From Nocardioides sp. Root682 (GTDB lineage Bacteria; Actinomycetota; Actinomycetes; Propionibacteriales; Nocardioidaceae), in contig NZ_LMHJ01000003.1 in assembly GCF_001427795.1 (NCBI RefSeq), positions 913,106 through 977,105 of the forward strand: a DNA stretch of 64,000 nucleotides, given 5' to 3'. The notes below the pieces were generated by a model. The model ran no database searches. It was not told the DNA's origin and saw nothing but the letters and a program-made list of their open reading frames with translations. Shown one piece after another: positions 16,677 to 26,964 of this stretch (position 1 is the first letter of the stretch; the number at the start of each line of letters is the position of its first letter). The position numbers and the translations under genes were made by a program.

Positions 16677-16867
16677 GTCTTGGCTCATCTTCTTGCATTG
16701 CTTCAACTCGCAGGTCCCGCTCCATTGACGGCGAATCGGCCGGGCAACAGGTTTACCTCTGGTCGGTCCTGCATCCATCCTCGCCGGGTCGGCCTCCAGC
16801 CGGCTCGCCCGACTCCCCAATCCGGGGAGAGACGAGCCCAACTCTCAAGAGGAGTGTGGGTCAAGAA

Positions 16868-19237
16868 GTGAAACGCAACCTGATGGGTGGCCTCGTCGCC
16901 ACCCTTGTCGCCGCCTCGGCACTCGCCGTGGCACCCCTCGCAGTGCAGTCCGCGCACGCGGATGCCACCGTCGCCTCCGCCCCGGGCAAGGACGATCCGC
17001 ACCAGCGGGCGCACCGTTCTGCCCAGGCGCTGGTCAACAGCCGGGCTCCGCAGCTCAAGGTGAGCGGCGGCGAGAAGTTCGTCGCCGAACCCGTGGTCAG
17101 CGGCGGATCCGGCCTGCAGTTCGCGTCCTACACGCGGACCTACGACGGCCTCGCGGTGCGTGGCGGTGACTTCGTCGTCGTCACCAACCGTGACGGGCAG
17201 ATCCTCGACACGACCGTCGCGCAGAAGAGCGCGATCGGCAACCTGTCGGTGACGCCGACGGTGACGGCGAAGGCAGCCACCACGACGGCGAAGGCGACGC
17301 TCGGCAAGGCCGAGCTGCGCGGGACGCCGGAGCTCGTGGTCCACGCGCAGTCGACGCCTCGACTGGCGTGGAAGGTGACGATCAGCGGTCTCGCGACCGA
17401 CGGCGACCGCTCGGTGCGCGATGTGTACGTCGACGCGAAGCAGGCATCGGTCATCGAGTCCGCCGAGCTCCTCCACGCCGCCTCGGGCACGGGCAACGGC
17501 CACCACAACGGCCCGGTGTCGCTGGAGACCACCCAGGTGTCCTCGACGTCGTACAACCTGACGGACCCGAACAACCCGGGTGTGAGCTGCGGCGTCGAGA
17601 ACAACAGCACCGCCACCGTTCCTGCCCTTGCCGGCCCGGACAACGCCTGGGGTGACGGCATCGGCACCAGCAAGGAGACCGGCTGCGTCGACGCGCTCTT
17701 CGCGTTGCAGACGCAGGACAAGATGCTCAGCCAGTGGCTGGGCCGCGACGGCTTCAACGGCACGGGCGGAGGTTGGCAGACACGGGTCGGTCTCGACGAC
17801 ACCAACGCGTTCTACTGCTCGCCGGGTCTGGTCGAGCCGGGCTACTGCACCGGCACCGAGTGGGTTCGAATCGGCCACAACCAGGCCAACACGGAGTGGG
17901 TCACCAACCTCGACGTGGTGGCGCACGAGTACGGCCACGGCATCGACCAGAACACGCCGGGTGGCATCTCGGGCAGCGGCACCCAGGAGTTCGTCGGAGA
18001 CGTCTTCGGGGCACTGACCGAGCACTACGCCAACGAGACCACGACCTACGACGAGCCGGACTACCTCGTGGGCGAGGAGGTCAACCTCGTCGGCGACGGC
18101 GAGATCCGCAACATGTACAACCCCTCGGCCAAGGGCGACCCGAACTGCTACTCCAGCTCGATCCCGAGCACGGAGGTGCACGCGGCCGCAGGTCCCGGCA
18201 ACCACTGGTTCTACCTGCTCGCCGAAGGTACGAACCCGGTCGGCAAGCCGTCCAGCACCACGTGCAACAGCGGAGGAACGCTGACCGGCATCGGCATCCA
18301 GAAGGCCGGAAAGATCTTCTACAACGCGATGCTGATGAAGACGAGCAGCTCGAACTACCTCAAGTACCGCACCTGGACGCTCACCGCCGCGAAGAACCTC
18401 TACCCGGGTTCCTGCGCGGAGTTCAACGCGGTCAAGGCGGCATGGAACGCCGTCTCCGTCCCCGCACAGACCGCTGACCCGACCTGCACCACGGCCGGGA
18501 ACACGGTCACCGTCACCAACCCGGGCAGCCGCACCGGCACTGTCGGCACCGCCACCTCGTTGCAGCTGACCGGATCGTCCTCGGGCGCCGGCCAGACCCT
18601 GACCTGGTCGGCCACCAGCCTGCCGGCAGGACTGTCGATCAACGCCAGCACCGGGTTGATCTCGGGTACGCCGACCACGGCCGCCACGTCCAGCGTCACG
18701 GCCACGGCACGGGACACCACCGGTGCGACGGGCTCGACCAGCTTCACATGGACGATCAGTGGGGGCGGCACATCGTCGGGGAACCTGCTGAAGAACCCCG
18801 GCTTCGAGTCCGGAGCAGTTGACTGGACGGGCACCAGTGGGCCGATCACCAACAACACCGGTCGTCCCGCACGTACCGGCACCTGGAAGATGTGGCTCGG
18901 TGGCAATGGCTCCACGTCGACGGAGAACGAGAACCAGTCGGTCTCGATCCCCGCGACGGCGACCACGGCGACGCTGACCTTCTGGGTCCGCATCGACACG
19001 GCGGAGACGACGACCTCGACGGCGTACGACACGGCGAAGGTGCAGATCGTCAGCGGTACGACGACCAGCACGCTCGCGACGTACTCCAACCTCAACAAGT
19101 CGAGCAGCTACGTCCAGAAGACGTTCGACCTGTCGGCGTACAAGGGCAAGACGGTCACCTTGAAGTTCCTGATGAACGAGGACTCGTCCCTGCAGACGAG
19201 CTTCGTGATCGACGACACCGCGATCAGCGTCGGCTAG
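16868..19237 (+). CDS. secreted M4 (thermolysin-family) metalloprotease
   Basis: 789 residues: signal peptide (about 1-33, ending SAHA), FTP-type propeptide (about 50-190), catalytic domain with HEYGH at 353-357 and the third ligand Glu374 in QEFVGDVFG, an Ig-like domain (about 545-640), and a C-terminal jelly-roll-like domain (about 640-789, NPGFESG to SFVIDDTAIS). The Glu lies 17 residues after the second His, three fewer than in thermolysin. The GTG at 16868 is chosen because the signal peptide follows directly; AAGAGGAG lies 13 bases upstream, so GTG 16856 is an alternative. The 191 bases before it, after the terminator, hold a small stem (CTCCCC with GGGGAG near 16813-16829) and no gene. 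Its C-terminal domain is shared with the subtilase at 50354. Confidence 0.9.
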   Translation: MKRNLMGGLVATLVAASALAVAPLAVQSAHADATVASAPGKDDPHQRAHRSAQALVNSRAPQLKVSGGEKFVAEPVVSGGSGLQFASYTRTYDGLAVRGGDFVVVTNRDGQILDTTVAQKSAIGNLSVTPTVTAKAATTTAKATLGKAELRGTPELVVHAQSTPRLAWKVTISGLATDGDRSVRDVYVDAKQASVIESAELLHAASGTGNGHHNGPVSLETTQVSSTSYNLTDPNNPGVSCGVENNSTATVPALAGPDNAWGDGIGTSKETGCVDALFALQTQDKMLSQWLGRDGFNGTGGGWQTRVGLDDTNAFYCSPGLVEPGYCTGTEWVRIGHNQANTEWVTNLDVVAHEYGHGIDQNTPGGISGSGTQEFVGDVFGALTEHYANETTTYDEPDYLVGEEVNLVGDGEIRNMYNPSAKGDPNCYSSSIPSTEVHAAAGPGNHWFYLLAEGTNPVGKPSSTTCNSGGTLTGIGIQKAGKIFYNAMLMKTSSSNYLKYRTWTLTAAKNLYPGSCAEFNAVKAAWNAVSVPAQTADPTCTTAGNTVTVTNPGSRTGTVGTATSLQLTGSSSGAGQTLTWSATSLPAGLSINASTGLISGTPTTAATSSVTATARDTTGATGSTSFTWTISGGGTSSGNLLKNPGFESGAVDWTGTSGPITNNTGRPARTGTWKMWLGGNGSTSTENENQSVSIPATATTATLTFWVRIDTAETTTSTAYDTAKVQIVSGTTTSTLATYSNLNKSSSYVQKTFDLSAYKGKTVTLKFLMNEDSSLQTSFVIDDTAISVG

Positions 19238-19303
19238 TCGGACACACCACCAGGCGGGCGGTCACCGGACACCGGTGGCCGCCCGTCGTCGTACGGGTTG
19301 CCG

Positions 19304-19777
19304 TCAGGCCTCGTCGCTGGCCTTCTTCGCCCGGGGAGTCGTCGCCTTGGTGGGGTTGGCCCTCGAGGCTCGGGTCTTCGGGGGCGTCGGGTCGGTGCCG
19401 ACGAGGGCGAACACCGGGGCGGTCACCTTCTCGAGCGCGCTGACGGCTTCGGCATGCCGCTCGGCCAGCGCCCGTACGACGCCCGCGAGGTCCTCCTGCG
19501 CCTCGGCAAGGGTCGCTACGGTGTCGGCGAGCTCGCGCTGGCGGACGATGAAGTCCTGGAGCGGCTGCGCCGTCGACCCGGCCAGGCCGGTCACGGCGGT
19601 CGCCATGCCGGCCACCACACCAGCGAGGTCGCCGACCTGGCGGGCGAGCTCGTCGGGCTGGGTCACGCCGGTGATGGCGGTGTCCCGGACCGTGCGCAGG
19701 GTGTCGGAGGCGATCTTCAGGGCGAGGTGCTGCGACTTGATCAGCAGGTCCAGCGGGTTGATCGGGGAGTCAGCCAT
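19304..19777 (-). CDS. hypothetical helical protein with basic tail
   Basis: 157 residues, almost wholly predicted amphipathic helix: it starts MADSPINPLDLLIKSQHLAL and carries repeated Ala/Val/Leu heptads through about residue 125. A Lys/Arg/Pro/Thr-rich tail follows (about 130-157). The build is reminiscent of phasins or other granule- or DNA-associated coiled-coil proteins, but no family motif is certain. The ATG at 19777 is chosen over a longer reading from 19915 because the longer N-terminus is Arg/Pro-rich and would cross the divergent Ada start. Codon pattern is normal for the window. Confidence 0.65.
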   Translation of the reverse strand: MADSPINPLDLLIKSQHLALKIASDTLRTVRDTAITGVTQPDELARQVGDLAGVVAGMATAVTGLAGSTAQPLQDFIVRQRELADTVATLAEAQEDLAGVVRALAERHAEAVSALEKVTAPVFALVGTDPTPPKTRASRANPTKATTPRAKKASDEA

Positions 19778-19904
19778 GGCGACAGGGTGGCAGACCGAGG
19801 GCCGACCGGGCCATGAATCCGTTGCGCCGCGCCGCGGAGGGCCTGCCCACCGCCGTGTCCGATTTCCGCGAGTCGATGTCGGTGGTGCGAGGCAGGATGG
19901 ACGC

Positions 19905-21401
19905 ATGGAGATCACGACCGGGACCGAGCGCCTCGACTTCGAGCGGTGCTATGTCGCCGTCCAGTCGCGGGATCGGCGGTTCGACGGCGTCTTCTACACC
20001 GCGGTCCGCACCACCGGGATCTACTGCCGACCGTCCTGTCCGGCGCGCACGCCCGCATCCCGAAATGTGTCCTTCCACCCCACGGCCGCCGCGGCGCAGA
20101 CGGCGGGCTACCGCGCCTGCAAGCGGTGCCTGCCCGACGCGACGCCCGGCAGCCCGGACTGGGACCTCGCGGCCACCGTCGCGGGACGGGCCATGCGCCT
20201 GATCGCCGACGGGGTCGTCGACAGGGAGGGCGTCGGGGGACTGGCCGCACGACTCGGCTACACCTCGCGCCACCTCTCGCGGCTGCTCACCACCGAGCTC
20301 GGCGCCGGGCCGCTCGCCCTGGCCCGCACCCAGCGCGCGCAGACGGCACGCGCGCTCGTCGAGAGCACCGTACTGAGCCTGACTGACGTGGCCTTCGCTG
20401 CCGGATTCTCCAGCGTCAGGCAGTTCAACGAGACGATGCAGGAGGTCTATGCCGCGACGCCGAGCGAGCTGCGTGGCCGGCGGGCCTCGACTGCTCGTAC
20501 GACGACCGGTGCGATCGAGCTCCGGATCGCGGTCCGCACGCCGTTCGCGGGCCGGGCGCTGTTGCGCTTCCTCGCCGACCGGGCCGTGCCCGGCATCGAG
20601 ACGGCGGAGGTCCGCGCCGACGGCACCGGCTGGTACGCCCGCACGCTGGACCTGCCGCACGGCCCGGGTACCGCCCGCGTGGAGCTGACCGACGTCGACG
20701 GAGTCGGGTCGTCGTACGTCGCGATGGTGCTGTGGCTCGACGACCTGCGTGACACGACGGCGGCCGTCGCGAGGATGCGTGCGCTCCTCGACGCGGACGC
20801 CGATCCGGTGGCCATCGATGCCCACCTCGGCGCTGACCCGGTGCTCGCGCCGCTCGTCGCGCGACGTCCCGGGTTGCGGGTGCCCGGCCACGTCGACGGA
20901 GTCGAGCTCGCCGTCCGGGCCGTCCTGGGCCAGCAGGTGACGGTGATCGCCGCACGCACCGCTGCGGCCCGCCTGGTCGCCGCTCACGGGAGACCGGTCA
21001 GCACCCAGGTCGACGGGCTCACCCATCGGTTCCCTGACGCCGCGGCCGTGGCCGCGATCGAGCCGGAGGAGCTCCGGATGCCACGGGCCCGCGCCCGCGC
21101 GCTGATCGGGATGGCCGCCGCGCTGGCGGAGGGTGACCTCGTCCTCGACCGGGGTCCGGATCGCAACGACGTCCGCCGCGACCTGGTCGCGCTGCCCGGA
21201 ATCGGACCGTGGACCGCCGACTACATCGCGTTGCGTGCCCTTGGCCACCCCGACGTCTGGTTGCCGACCGACGTCGGCGTGCGCAACGCGCTGGCCGGCC
21301 GGGGAACGGTCGACCCCGACCGCTGGGCTCCCTGGCGCTCGTACGCCCTCCTCCACCTCTGGACGTCCCTCTCCGACGTCCCGACCACCCCGAACCCGTG
21401 A
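19905..21401 (+). CDS. alkA: Ada-AraC-AlkA fusion: alkylation sensor and DNA glycosylase
   Basis: 498 residues in three parts. The N-terminal Ada zinc domain (about 1-80) has GIYCRPSCPAR, with the methyl-accepting Cys region, and CKRC. An AraC helix-turn-helix pair follows (about 85-185: LAARLGYTSRHLSRLL, DVAFAAGFSSVRQFN). The AlkA-type glycosylase (about 205-490) has the hairpin LPGIGPWTADYIALRALG and the catalytic Asp in LPTDVGVRNAL. It should sense methyl phosphotriesters, activate repair genes, and excise 3-methylpurines. The ATG at 19905 begins the Ada domain exactly. Followed 23 bases later by ogt, the activity it lacks. No clear Ada box was found upstream. Confidence 0.93.
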   Translation: MEITTGTERLDFERCYVAVQSRDRRFDGVFYTAVRTTGIYCRPSCPARTPASRNVSFHPTAAAAQTAGYRACKRCLPDATPGSPDWDLAATVAGRAMRLIADGVVDREGVGGLAARLGYTSRHLSRLLTTELGAGPLALARTQRAQTARALVESTVLSLTDVAFAAGFSSVRQFNETMQEVYAATPSELRGRRASTARTTTGAIELRIAVRTPFAGRALLRFLADRAVPGIETAEVRADGTGWYARTLDLPHGPGTARVELTDVDGVGSSYVAMVLWLDDLRDTTAAVARMRALLDADADPVAIDAHLGADPVLAPLVARRPGLRVPGHVDGVELAVRAVLGQQVTVIAARTAAARLVAAHGRPVSTQVDGLTHRFPDAAAVAAIEPEELRMPRARARALIGMAAALAEGDLVLDRGPDRNDVRRDLVALPGIGPWTADYIALRALGHPDVWLPTDVGVRNALAGRGTVDPDRWAPWRSYALLHLWTSLSDVPTTPNP

Positions 21402-21424
21402 CCGACCGGAAGAATGAGGAAATC

Positions 21425-21904
21425 ATGTGGACTGTCGTCGAATCGCCCATCGGGCCGCTGCGCATCGTGGAGCAGGGGGGCGCCATCACGGCCATCGAGT
21501 TCTCGCCGTTCCGCGACAACGACGGCCGGCCGCGCGGCCCGCAGGCTGACGACGCGCCCGTCCTGAGGACCGCGGTCACTCAGCTGGAGGAGTACTTCGC
21601 CGGTGAGCGCACGGTCTTCGACCTGCCACTCAGCCCGGTGGGCAGCGCGTGGCAGCGAGCGGTCTGGGAGCAGCTGCAGAAGATCGACTACGGCGAGACG
21701 GCGTCGTACGGCGAGATCGCCCACCGACTTGGCAAGACGAATGCCGCGTCCCGTGCCGTCGGCACCGCCAACGGGTCCAACCCGATCCCGATCGTGATCC
21801 CGTGCCACCGCGTCATCGGCGCTGACGGCACGTTGACCGGTTATGCCGGTGGCATCGACCGCAAGCAGGCGCTGCTCCAGCTCGAGCAGCCCGCTCTCTT
21901 TTAG
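21425..21904 (+). CDS. ogt: methylated-DNA--protein-cysteine methyltransferase
   Basis: 159-residue suicide enzyme that moves methyl groups from O6-methylguanine to its own cysteine. Seen: the active site IPCHRVIG near residue 124 and GYAGGIDRKQALLQLE after it; AVGTANGSNP is the usual approach to it. GAGGAAATC precedes the ATG, so the gene begins at 21425. In one unit with the Ada-AlkA fusion; the pair covers O6-methylguanine and N3-methylpurines. The stop is immediately followed by the large palindrome at 21903. Confidence 0.94.
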   Translation: MWTVVESPIGPLRIVEQGGAITAIEFSPFRDNDGRPRGPQADDAPVLRTAVTQLEEYFAGERTVFDLPLSPVGSAWQRAVWEQLQKIDYGETASYGEIAHRLGKTNAASRAVGTANGSNPIPIVIPCHRVIGADGTLTGYAGGIDRKQALLQLEQPALF

Positions 21905-21997
21905 CCGACTTGGGGTTTGTCGCCGTCGAGTTGTACGTCGTCGCGCGGGTCGACGGTGACAAGTCACAACTCGACGGTGACAAACCCCAAGTCGGCT
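21903..21997. terminator. large bidirectional terminator between ogt and the IclR gene
   Basis: 32-base arms (21903-21934 and 21966-21997; left arm begins AGCCGACTTGGGG) pair with a single mismatch. The spacer repeats TCGACGGTGACAA, which also occurs in the right arm. It touches the stop codons of both convergent genes. Both this and the 12060 palindrome contain a TTTGTCGC core. Confidence 0.75.
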
Positions 21998-22718
21998 ATT
22001 CCGCAGCAGCGCGGCGCAGCGACTCGGACAGCCGCTCCGCGGCCGCGAGGACAGCAGGTGCGTGCATCCGGCCGGGCTGGCGCGAGAGGCGCTCGAGCGG
22101 ACCGGACACCGACACGGCGGCGATGACCTTGCCGCCGGGGGAGCGGACCGGGGCGGAGACGGAGGCCACGCCCTGTTCGCGCTCGCCGACCGACTGCGCC
22201 CAGCCGCGGCGACGGATCGCCGACAGCTCGGCAGCGGAGTAGGCCGCGTTCTGCAGGCCGCGGTGGATGCGCTCGGGGTCGTCCCACGCGAGCAGCACCT
22301 GGGCGGCGGAGCCGGCACGCATGGTCAGCTGCGAACCGACCGGGATCGTGTCGCGCAGGCCGGACGGACGCTCAGCCGCTGCGACGCAGACGCGGTGGTC
22401 GCCCTGGCGGCGCCAGAGCTGGGCGGACTCGCCGGTGATGTCGCGTAGCCGCGCCAGCACGGGGCCGGCGGTCGCGAGCAGGCGGTCCTCGCCGGCTGCG
22501 GCGGAGAGCTCTGCGAGCCGCGGACCGAGCACGAAGCGGCCCTGCATGTCGCGGGCCACCAGCCGGTGGTGCTCGAGCGCCACGGCCAGACGGTGGGCCG
22601 TCGGCCGGGCCAGGCCCGTGCCGGCCACCAGGCCGGCCAGGGTCGCCGGGCCGGACTCCAGTGCGGTGAGCACCAGGGCCGCCTTGTCGAGTACGCCGAC
22701 GCCGCTCGAGTTGTCCAT
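21996..22718 (-). CDS. IclR-family regulator, LtbR/NdgR type
   Basis: 240 residues: an N-terminal winged helix (LAGLVAGTGLARPTAHRLAV at about 27-46) and a C-terminal IclR effector domain (about 75-235). Divergent from leuCD with only 51 bases between the start codons. In corynebacteria LtbR and in streptomycetes NdgR, IclR proteins at this position control leuCD and related amino-acid genes; that role is inferred here from position and family. The ATG at 22718 is the first that keeps the protein free of the leuC region. Confidence 0.88.
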   Translation of the reverse strand: MDNSSGVGVLDKAALVLTALESGPATLAGLVAGTGLARPTAHRLAVALEHHRLVARDMQGRFVLGPRLAELSAAAGEDRLLATAGPVLARLRDITGESAQLWRRQGDHRVCVAAAERPSGLRDTIPVGSQLTMRAGSAAQVLLAWDDPERIHRGLQNAAYSAAELSAIRRRGWAQSVGEREQGVASVSAPVRSPGGKVIAAVSVSGPLERLSRQPGRMHAPAVLAAAERLSESLRRAAAE

Positions 22719-22769
22719 ATGGCAATACTGCCGTCTCGGATGATGGGATGCAAGTTGTACAGTGGATCC
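22719..22769. promoter_or_regulatory. divergent promoter region of the IclR gene and leuC
   Basis: 51 bases must hold both promoters and any IclR operator, so they overlap. TACAGT at 22759-22764 could be a -10 for leuC, giving a very short leader; CAGTATTG near the other end could serve the regulator. No clear palindrome was found. Confidence 0.4.
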
Positions 22770-24182
<1,413 letters not shown>

Positions 24183-24185
24183 GTC

Positions 24186-24785
24186 ATGGAGAAGTTCACC
24201 AGTCACACCGGCATCGGCGTGCCGCTCAAGCGCAGCAACGTCGACACCGACCAGATCATCCCCGCGGTCTACCTCAAGCGCGTCACGCGCACCGGTTTCG
24301 AGGACGGCCTCTTCGCGGCCTGGCGCAACGACCCCGACTTCGTGCTGAACAACGAGACGTACGCTGCGGGTTCGGTGCTCGTCGCCGGCCCCGACTTCGG
24401 CACCGGCTCCTCGCGTGAGCATGCCGTGTGGGCGCTGCAGAACTACGGCTTCAAGGTGGTCCTGTCGGCTCGCTTCGCCGACATCTTCCGCGGCAACTCC
24501 GGCAAGGCCGGCCTCGTCGCCGCCCAGGTCGACGAGAAGGTCATCCAGCGCCTCTGGGACTACCTGGACGACAACCCGGGTGCCGAGATCACGGTGGACC
24601 TCGAGAGCAAGACGGTCACCACGCCCGGGGGCGAGGTCGAGGACTCCTTCGACATCGACGACTACACCCGCTGGCGCCTGCTCAACGGCCTCGACGACAT
24701 CGGCATCACGCTGGGCAACAAGGACGACATCGCGGCGTACGAAGCCGGACGTCCGGCCTGGAAGCCGGTCACGCAGCGCGTCTGA
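24186..24785 (+). CDS. leuD: 3-isopropylmalate dehydratase, small subunit
   Basis: 199 residues, the LeuD half of isopropylmalate isomerase. Seen: NVDTDQIIPAVYLKR near residue 18, the signature GPDFGTGSSREHAVWAL near 68, and SARFADIFRGNSGKAGL near 95. GGAGGT inside the end of leuC serves as ribosome site. An operon with leuC. Confidence 0.96.
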   Translation: MEKFTSHTGIGVPLKRSNVDTDQIIPAVYLKRVTRTGFEDGLFAAWRNDPDFVLNNETYAAGSVLVAGPDFGTGSSREHAVWALQNYGFKVVLSARFADIFRGNSGKAGLVAAQVDEKVIQRLWDYLDDNPGAEITVDLESKTVTTPGGEVEDSFDIDDYTRWRLLNGLDDIGITLGNKDDIAAYEAGRPAWKPVTQRV

Positions 24786-24824
24786 CCGGGCCGCCGATAC
24801 GCCCAGCAATACCTGAGGGCACGG

Positions 24825-24845
24825 GGTGAACACGTAAAGTTCACC
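24825..24845. promoter_or_regulatory. inverted repeat before the LtaS-like gene
   Basis: GGTGAAC and GTTCACC flank ACGTAAA, a perfect 7-bp inverted repeat ending two bases before the GTG at 24848. It could be an operator over the start site. The spacing (N7) differs from the BioQ type (N3). Confidence 0.35.
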
Positions 24846-24847
24846 TC

Positions 24848-26788
24848 GTGTCCTCTGTCGTTGAATCCCCTGCGACCGAGGAGTCCGTGCCCGGCGACGA
24901 GCAGGTGGCCCCCGGGCCCGCTCCACTGTCGACGGTGCTTCGGCGCGGAGTCATCGGCAGCCTCCAGGCCGCGCTGGCCACGGCGGTCGTCCTGGAGGCC
25001 TCGACCCTCGGCCTGTTCTACCCGCGCTGGTTGAAGGATCAGCTCTTCGACGGCGGCGCGTTCTACGTCGACACCTTGGTGATCTGGGTCCTGGTCGGCT
25101 TCCTCTGGGCCGTGCTCGGCCGCCTGTGGTGGTCGATCGGACTGGTCATGGCGCTGGCCCTGACCGTCGGCATCGGGAACCTGGTGAAGATCCAGCTCCG
25201 CGAGGAGCCGGTCTATCCGAGCGACCTGGACTTCGTGCGCGAGCCCGGCTTCCTCACGTCCATGGTCTCGCCGGTCTTCCTCGTCGTGGCCCTCGCGATG
25301 ATCGTCGGAGTCGTCGTCGCGGCGGTCCGGATCGGTCGCCGGATGAGCTCGCGCTACCCGCGGCCGCGACTCCGGTCGTTGCCTCGCGAACAGGCGCTCG
25401 CAGTGCTCGGCCTGCGGCTGGGCGTCGGTGTCATCACGACGCTGCTGCTGATGCAGACCACCCACTTCAACCAGCCGGGCAACGTGTGGCGCGGTCTCTA
25501 CGAGCTGCGCGGCAATGACTGGCGCTACTGGAGCCAGAAGACGAACTACCGCTCCAACGGCTTCGTGGGTGGCTTCCTGTTCAACATGCCGGTGAGTGCC
25601 ATGGCGAAGCCGCAGGGCTACGACGAGGCCGAGATGGCGAGGATCGCTGACCGGTACGACGCCCTGGCTGGTGACCTGAACGCCGAACGCACCGGGAGCC
25701 TCGACGACGTCAACGTGGTCCTGGTGCTCAGCGAGTCGTTCACCGACCCCACCGAGCTCAAGGGCTTCGACCTCGAGCGCGACCCGATTCCGCGCACCCG
25801 GGCACTGATGAAGCAGACGACCTCGGGCCACATGCTCGCCCAGATGTACGGCGGCGGCACGGCCAACATGGAGTTCGAGACGCTGACCGGGCAGTCCCTG
25901 GGGCTGTTCCGGCCACAGATGCTCTCGCCGTACCAGATGCTCGTGCCGGACCATGCGGACTACCCGTCGGCCGTCGGCTGGTTCAAGAGCCACGGCCACG
26001 ACGCGATCGCGGTCCATCCCTACCGGGTCGGCATGTACAAGCGCGAGCAGGTCTACGAACGCTTCGGCTTCCAGTCCTTCATCCATGACACGACGATCGG
26101 TGAGACCGAGACGATCGACGACAACCCCTACATCTCGGACAAGTCGGCGTTCGACGAGGTGCTCACCCAGATCGGCGAGCACGACAAGCCGCTGCTCGTG
26201 AACCTCGTGACCATGCAGAACCACATCCCGGTCGAGGACAACTACGACGACCCGATCAAGGTGACCGGCGCCGGCGGCAACGGGAAGAAGATCGGCCAGT
26301 ACGCACGCGGTCTCGAGCACACCGATGAAGCCCTCGCGCCGTTCCTCGAGAAGCTCAAGGCCGGTCCGGAGAAGACGATCGTGCTGTTCTACGGCGACCA
26401 CCTGCCCGGCATCTACAGTTCGAAGGTCAAGAACGACAATGCCGGTCTGTCGCTCTACCGCACGCCCTTCCTCATCTGGAGCAGCGAGCCCGGACACAAC
26501 GTGCCGCGCACCGTTGCGACCACGAGTCCCGCTTTCTTCCTGCCACTGTTGTACGACGTCGCGAACGCACCGATGCCGCCGTACCTCACCTTGCTCGACC
26601 AGGTCCATCAGCACGTCCCGGCCATCCAGCAGGGTCGACTTCTCGGCACCAGCGGAGAGCCGATCAAGGAGTCCGAATTGGACCCCGAAACCGCGCAACT
26701 ACTGGCAGATCTGCGTCTCGTGCAGTTCGACTTCTCGATCGGCGGCCGTTTCGCACTGGACCGGATGTGGCCCGGTTCGGCCTCCTGA
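24848..26788 (+). CDS. LtaS-like phosphoglycerol transferase (sulfatase fold)
   Basis: 646 residues: a ~30-residue cytosolic lead, about five membrane helices (about 33-200), then an extracytoplasmic alkaline-phosphatase/sulfatase domain. The LtaS metal and nucleophile sites can be seen: Glu in LSESFTD near 297, the catalytic Thr in GGGTANMEFETLTG near 338, and YGDHLPG near 517. In Firmicutes LtaS polymerises glycerol phosphate onto glycolipid; here the polymer is unknown, perhaps a teichoic-acid-like or phosphoglycerol-decorated glycan. The GTG at 24848 has no strong ribosome site. It stands alone between leuD and hupB. Confidence 0.85.
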   Translation: MSSVVESPATEESVPGDEQVAPGPAPLSTVLRRGVIGSLQAALATAVVLEASTLGLFYPRWLKDQLFDGGAFYVDTLVIWVLVGFLWAVLGRLWWSIGLVMALALTVGIGNLVKIQLREEPVYPSDLDFVREPGFLTSMVSPVFLVVALAMIVGVVVAAVRIGRRMSSRYPRPRLRSLPREQALAVLGLRLGVGVITTLLLMQTTHFNQPGNVWRGLYELRGNDWRYWSQKTNYRSNGFVGGFLFNMPVSAMAKPQGYDEAEMARIADRYDALAGDLNAERTGSLDDVNVVLVLSESFTDPTELKGFDLERDPIPRTRALMKQTTSGHMLAQMYGGGTANMEFETLTGQSLGLFRPQMLSPYQMLVPDHADYPSAVGWFKSHGHDAIAVHPYRVGMYKREQVYERFGFQSFIHDTTIGETETIDDNPYISDKSAFDEVLTQIGEHDKPLLVNLVTMQNHIPVEDNYDDPIKVTGAGGNGKKIGQYARGLEHTDEALAPFLEKLKAGPEKTIVLFYGDHLPGIYSSKVKNDNAGLSLYRTPFLIWSSEPGHNVPRTVATTSPAFFLPLLYDVANAPMPPYLTLLDQVHQHVPAIQQGRLLGTSGEPIKESELDPETAQLLADLRLVQFDFSIGGRFALDRMWPGSAS

Positions 26789-26852
26789 AGGGCCAAATCG
26801 GCCGAAATACCGTGCTTTCAGGGAAAAAATCGCTCCAAACGCGGCGTGGTGA

Positions 26853-26881
26853 TTGTGACTGTGGCCACTAGTGCCTAGCGT
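26853..26881 (+). promoter_or_regulatory. predicted sigma-A promoter of hupB
   Basis: TTGTGA (26853-26858) and TAGCGT (26876-26881) are 17 bases apart, which implies a leader of about 75 bases. The palindrome GTGGCCAC lies in the spacer. Confidence 0.55.
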
Positions 26882-26964
26882 GCCCTGATAGGACGGCTGG
26901 GCGAGGGCTCGGCTGCAACAGCCCAAGGGACGCCCGATGCAGGCGCGTTTCGGAAGGACAAGTA

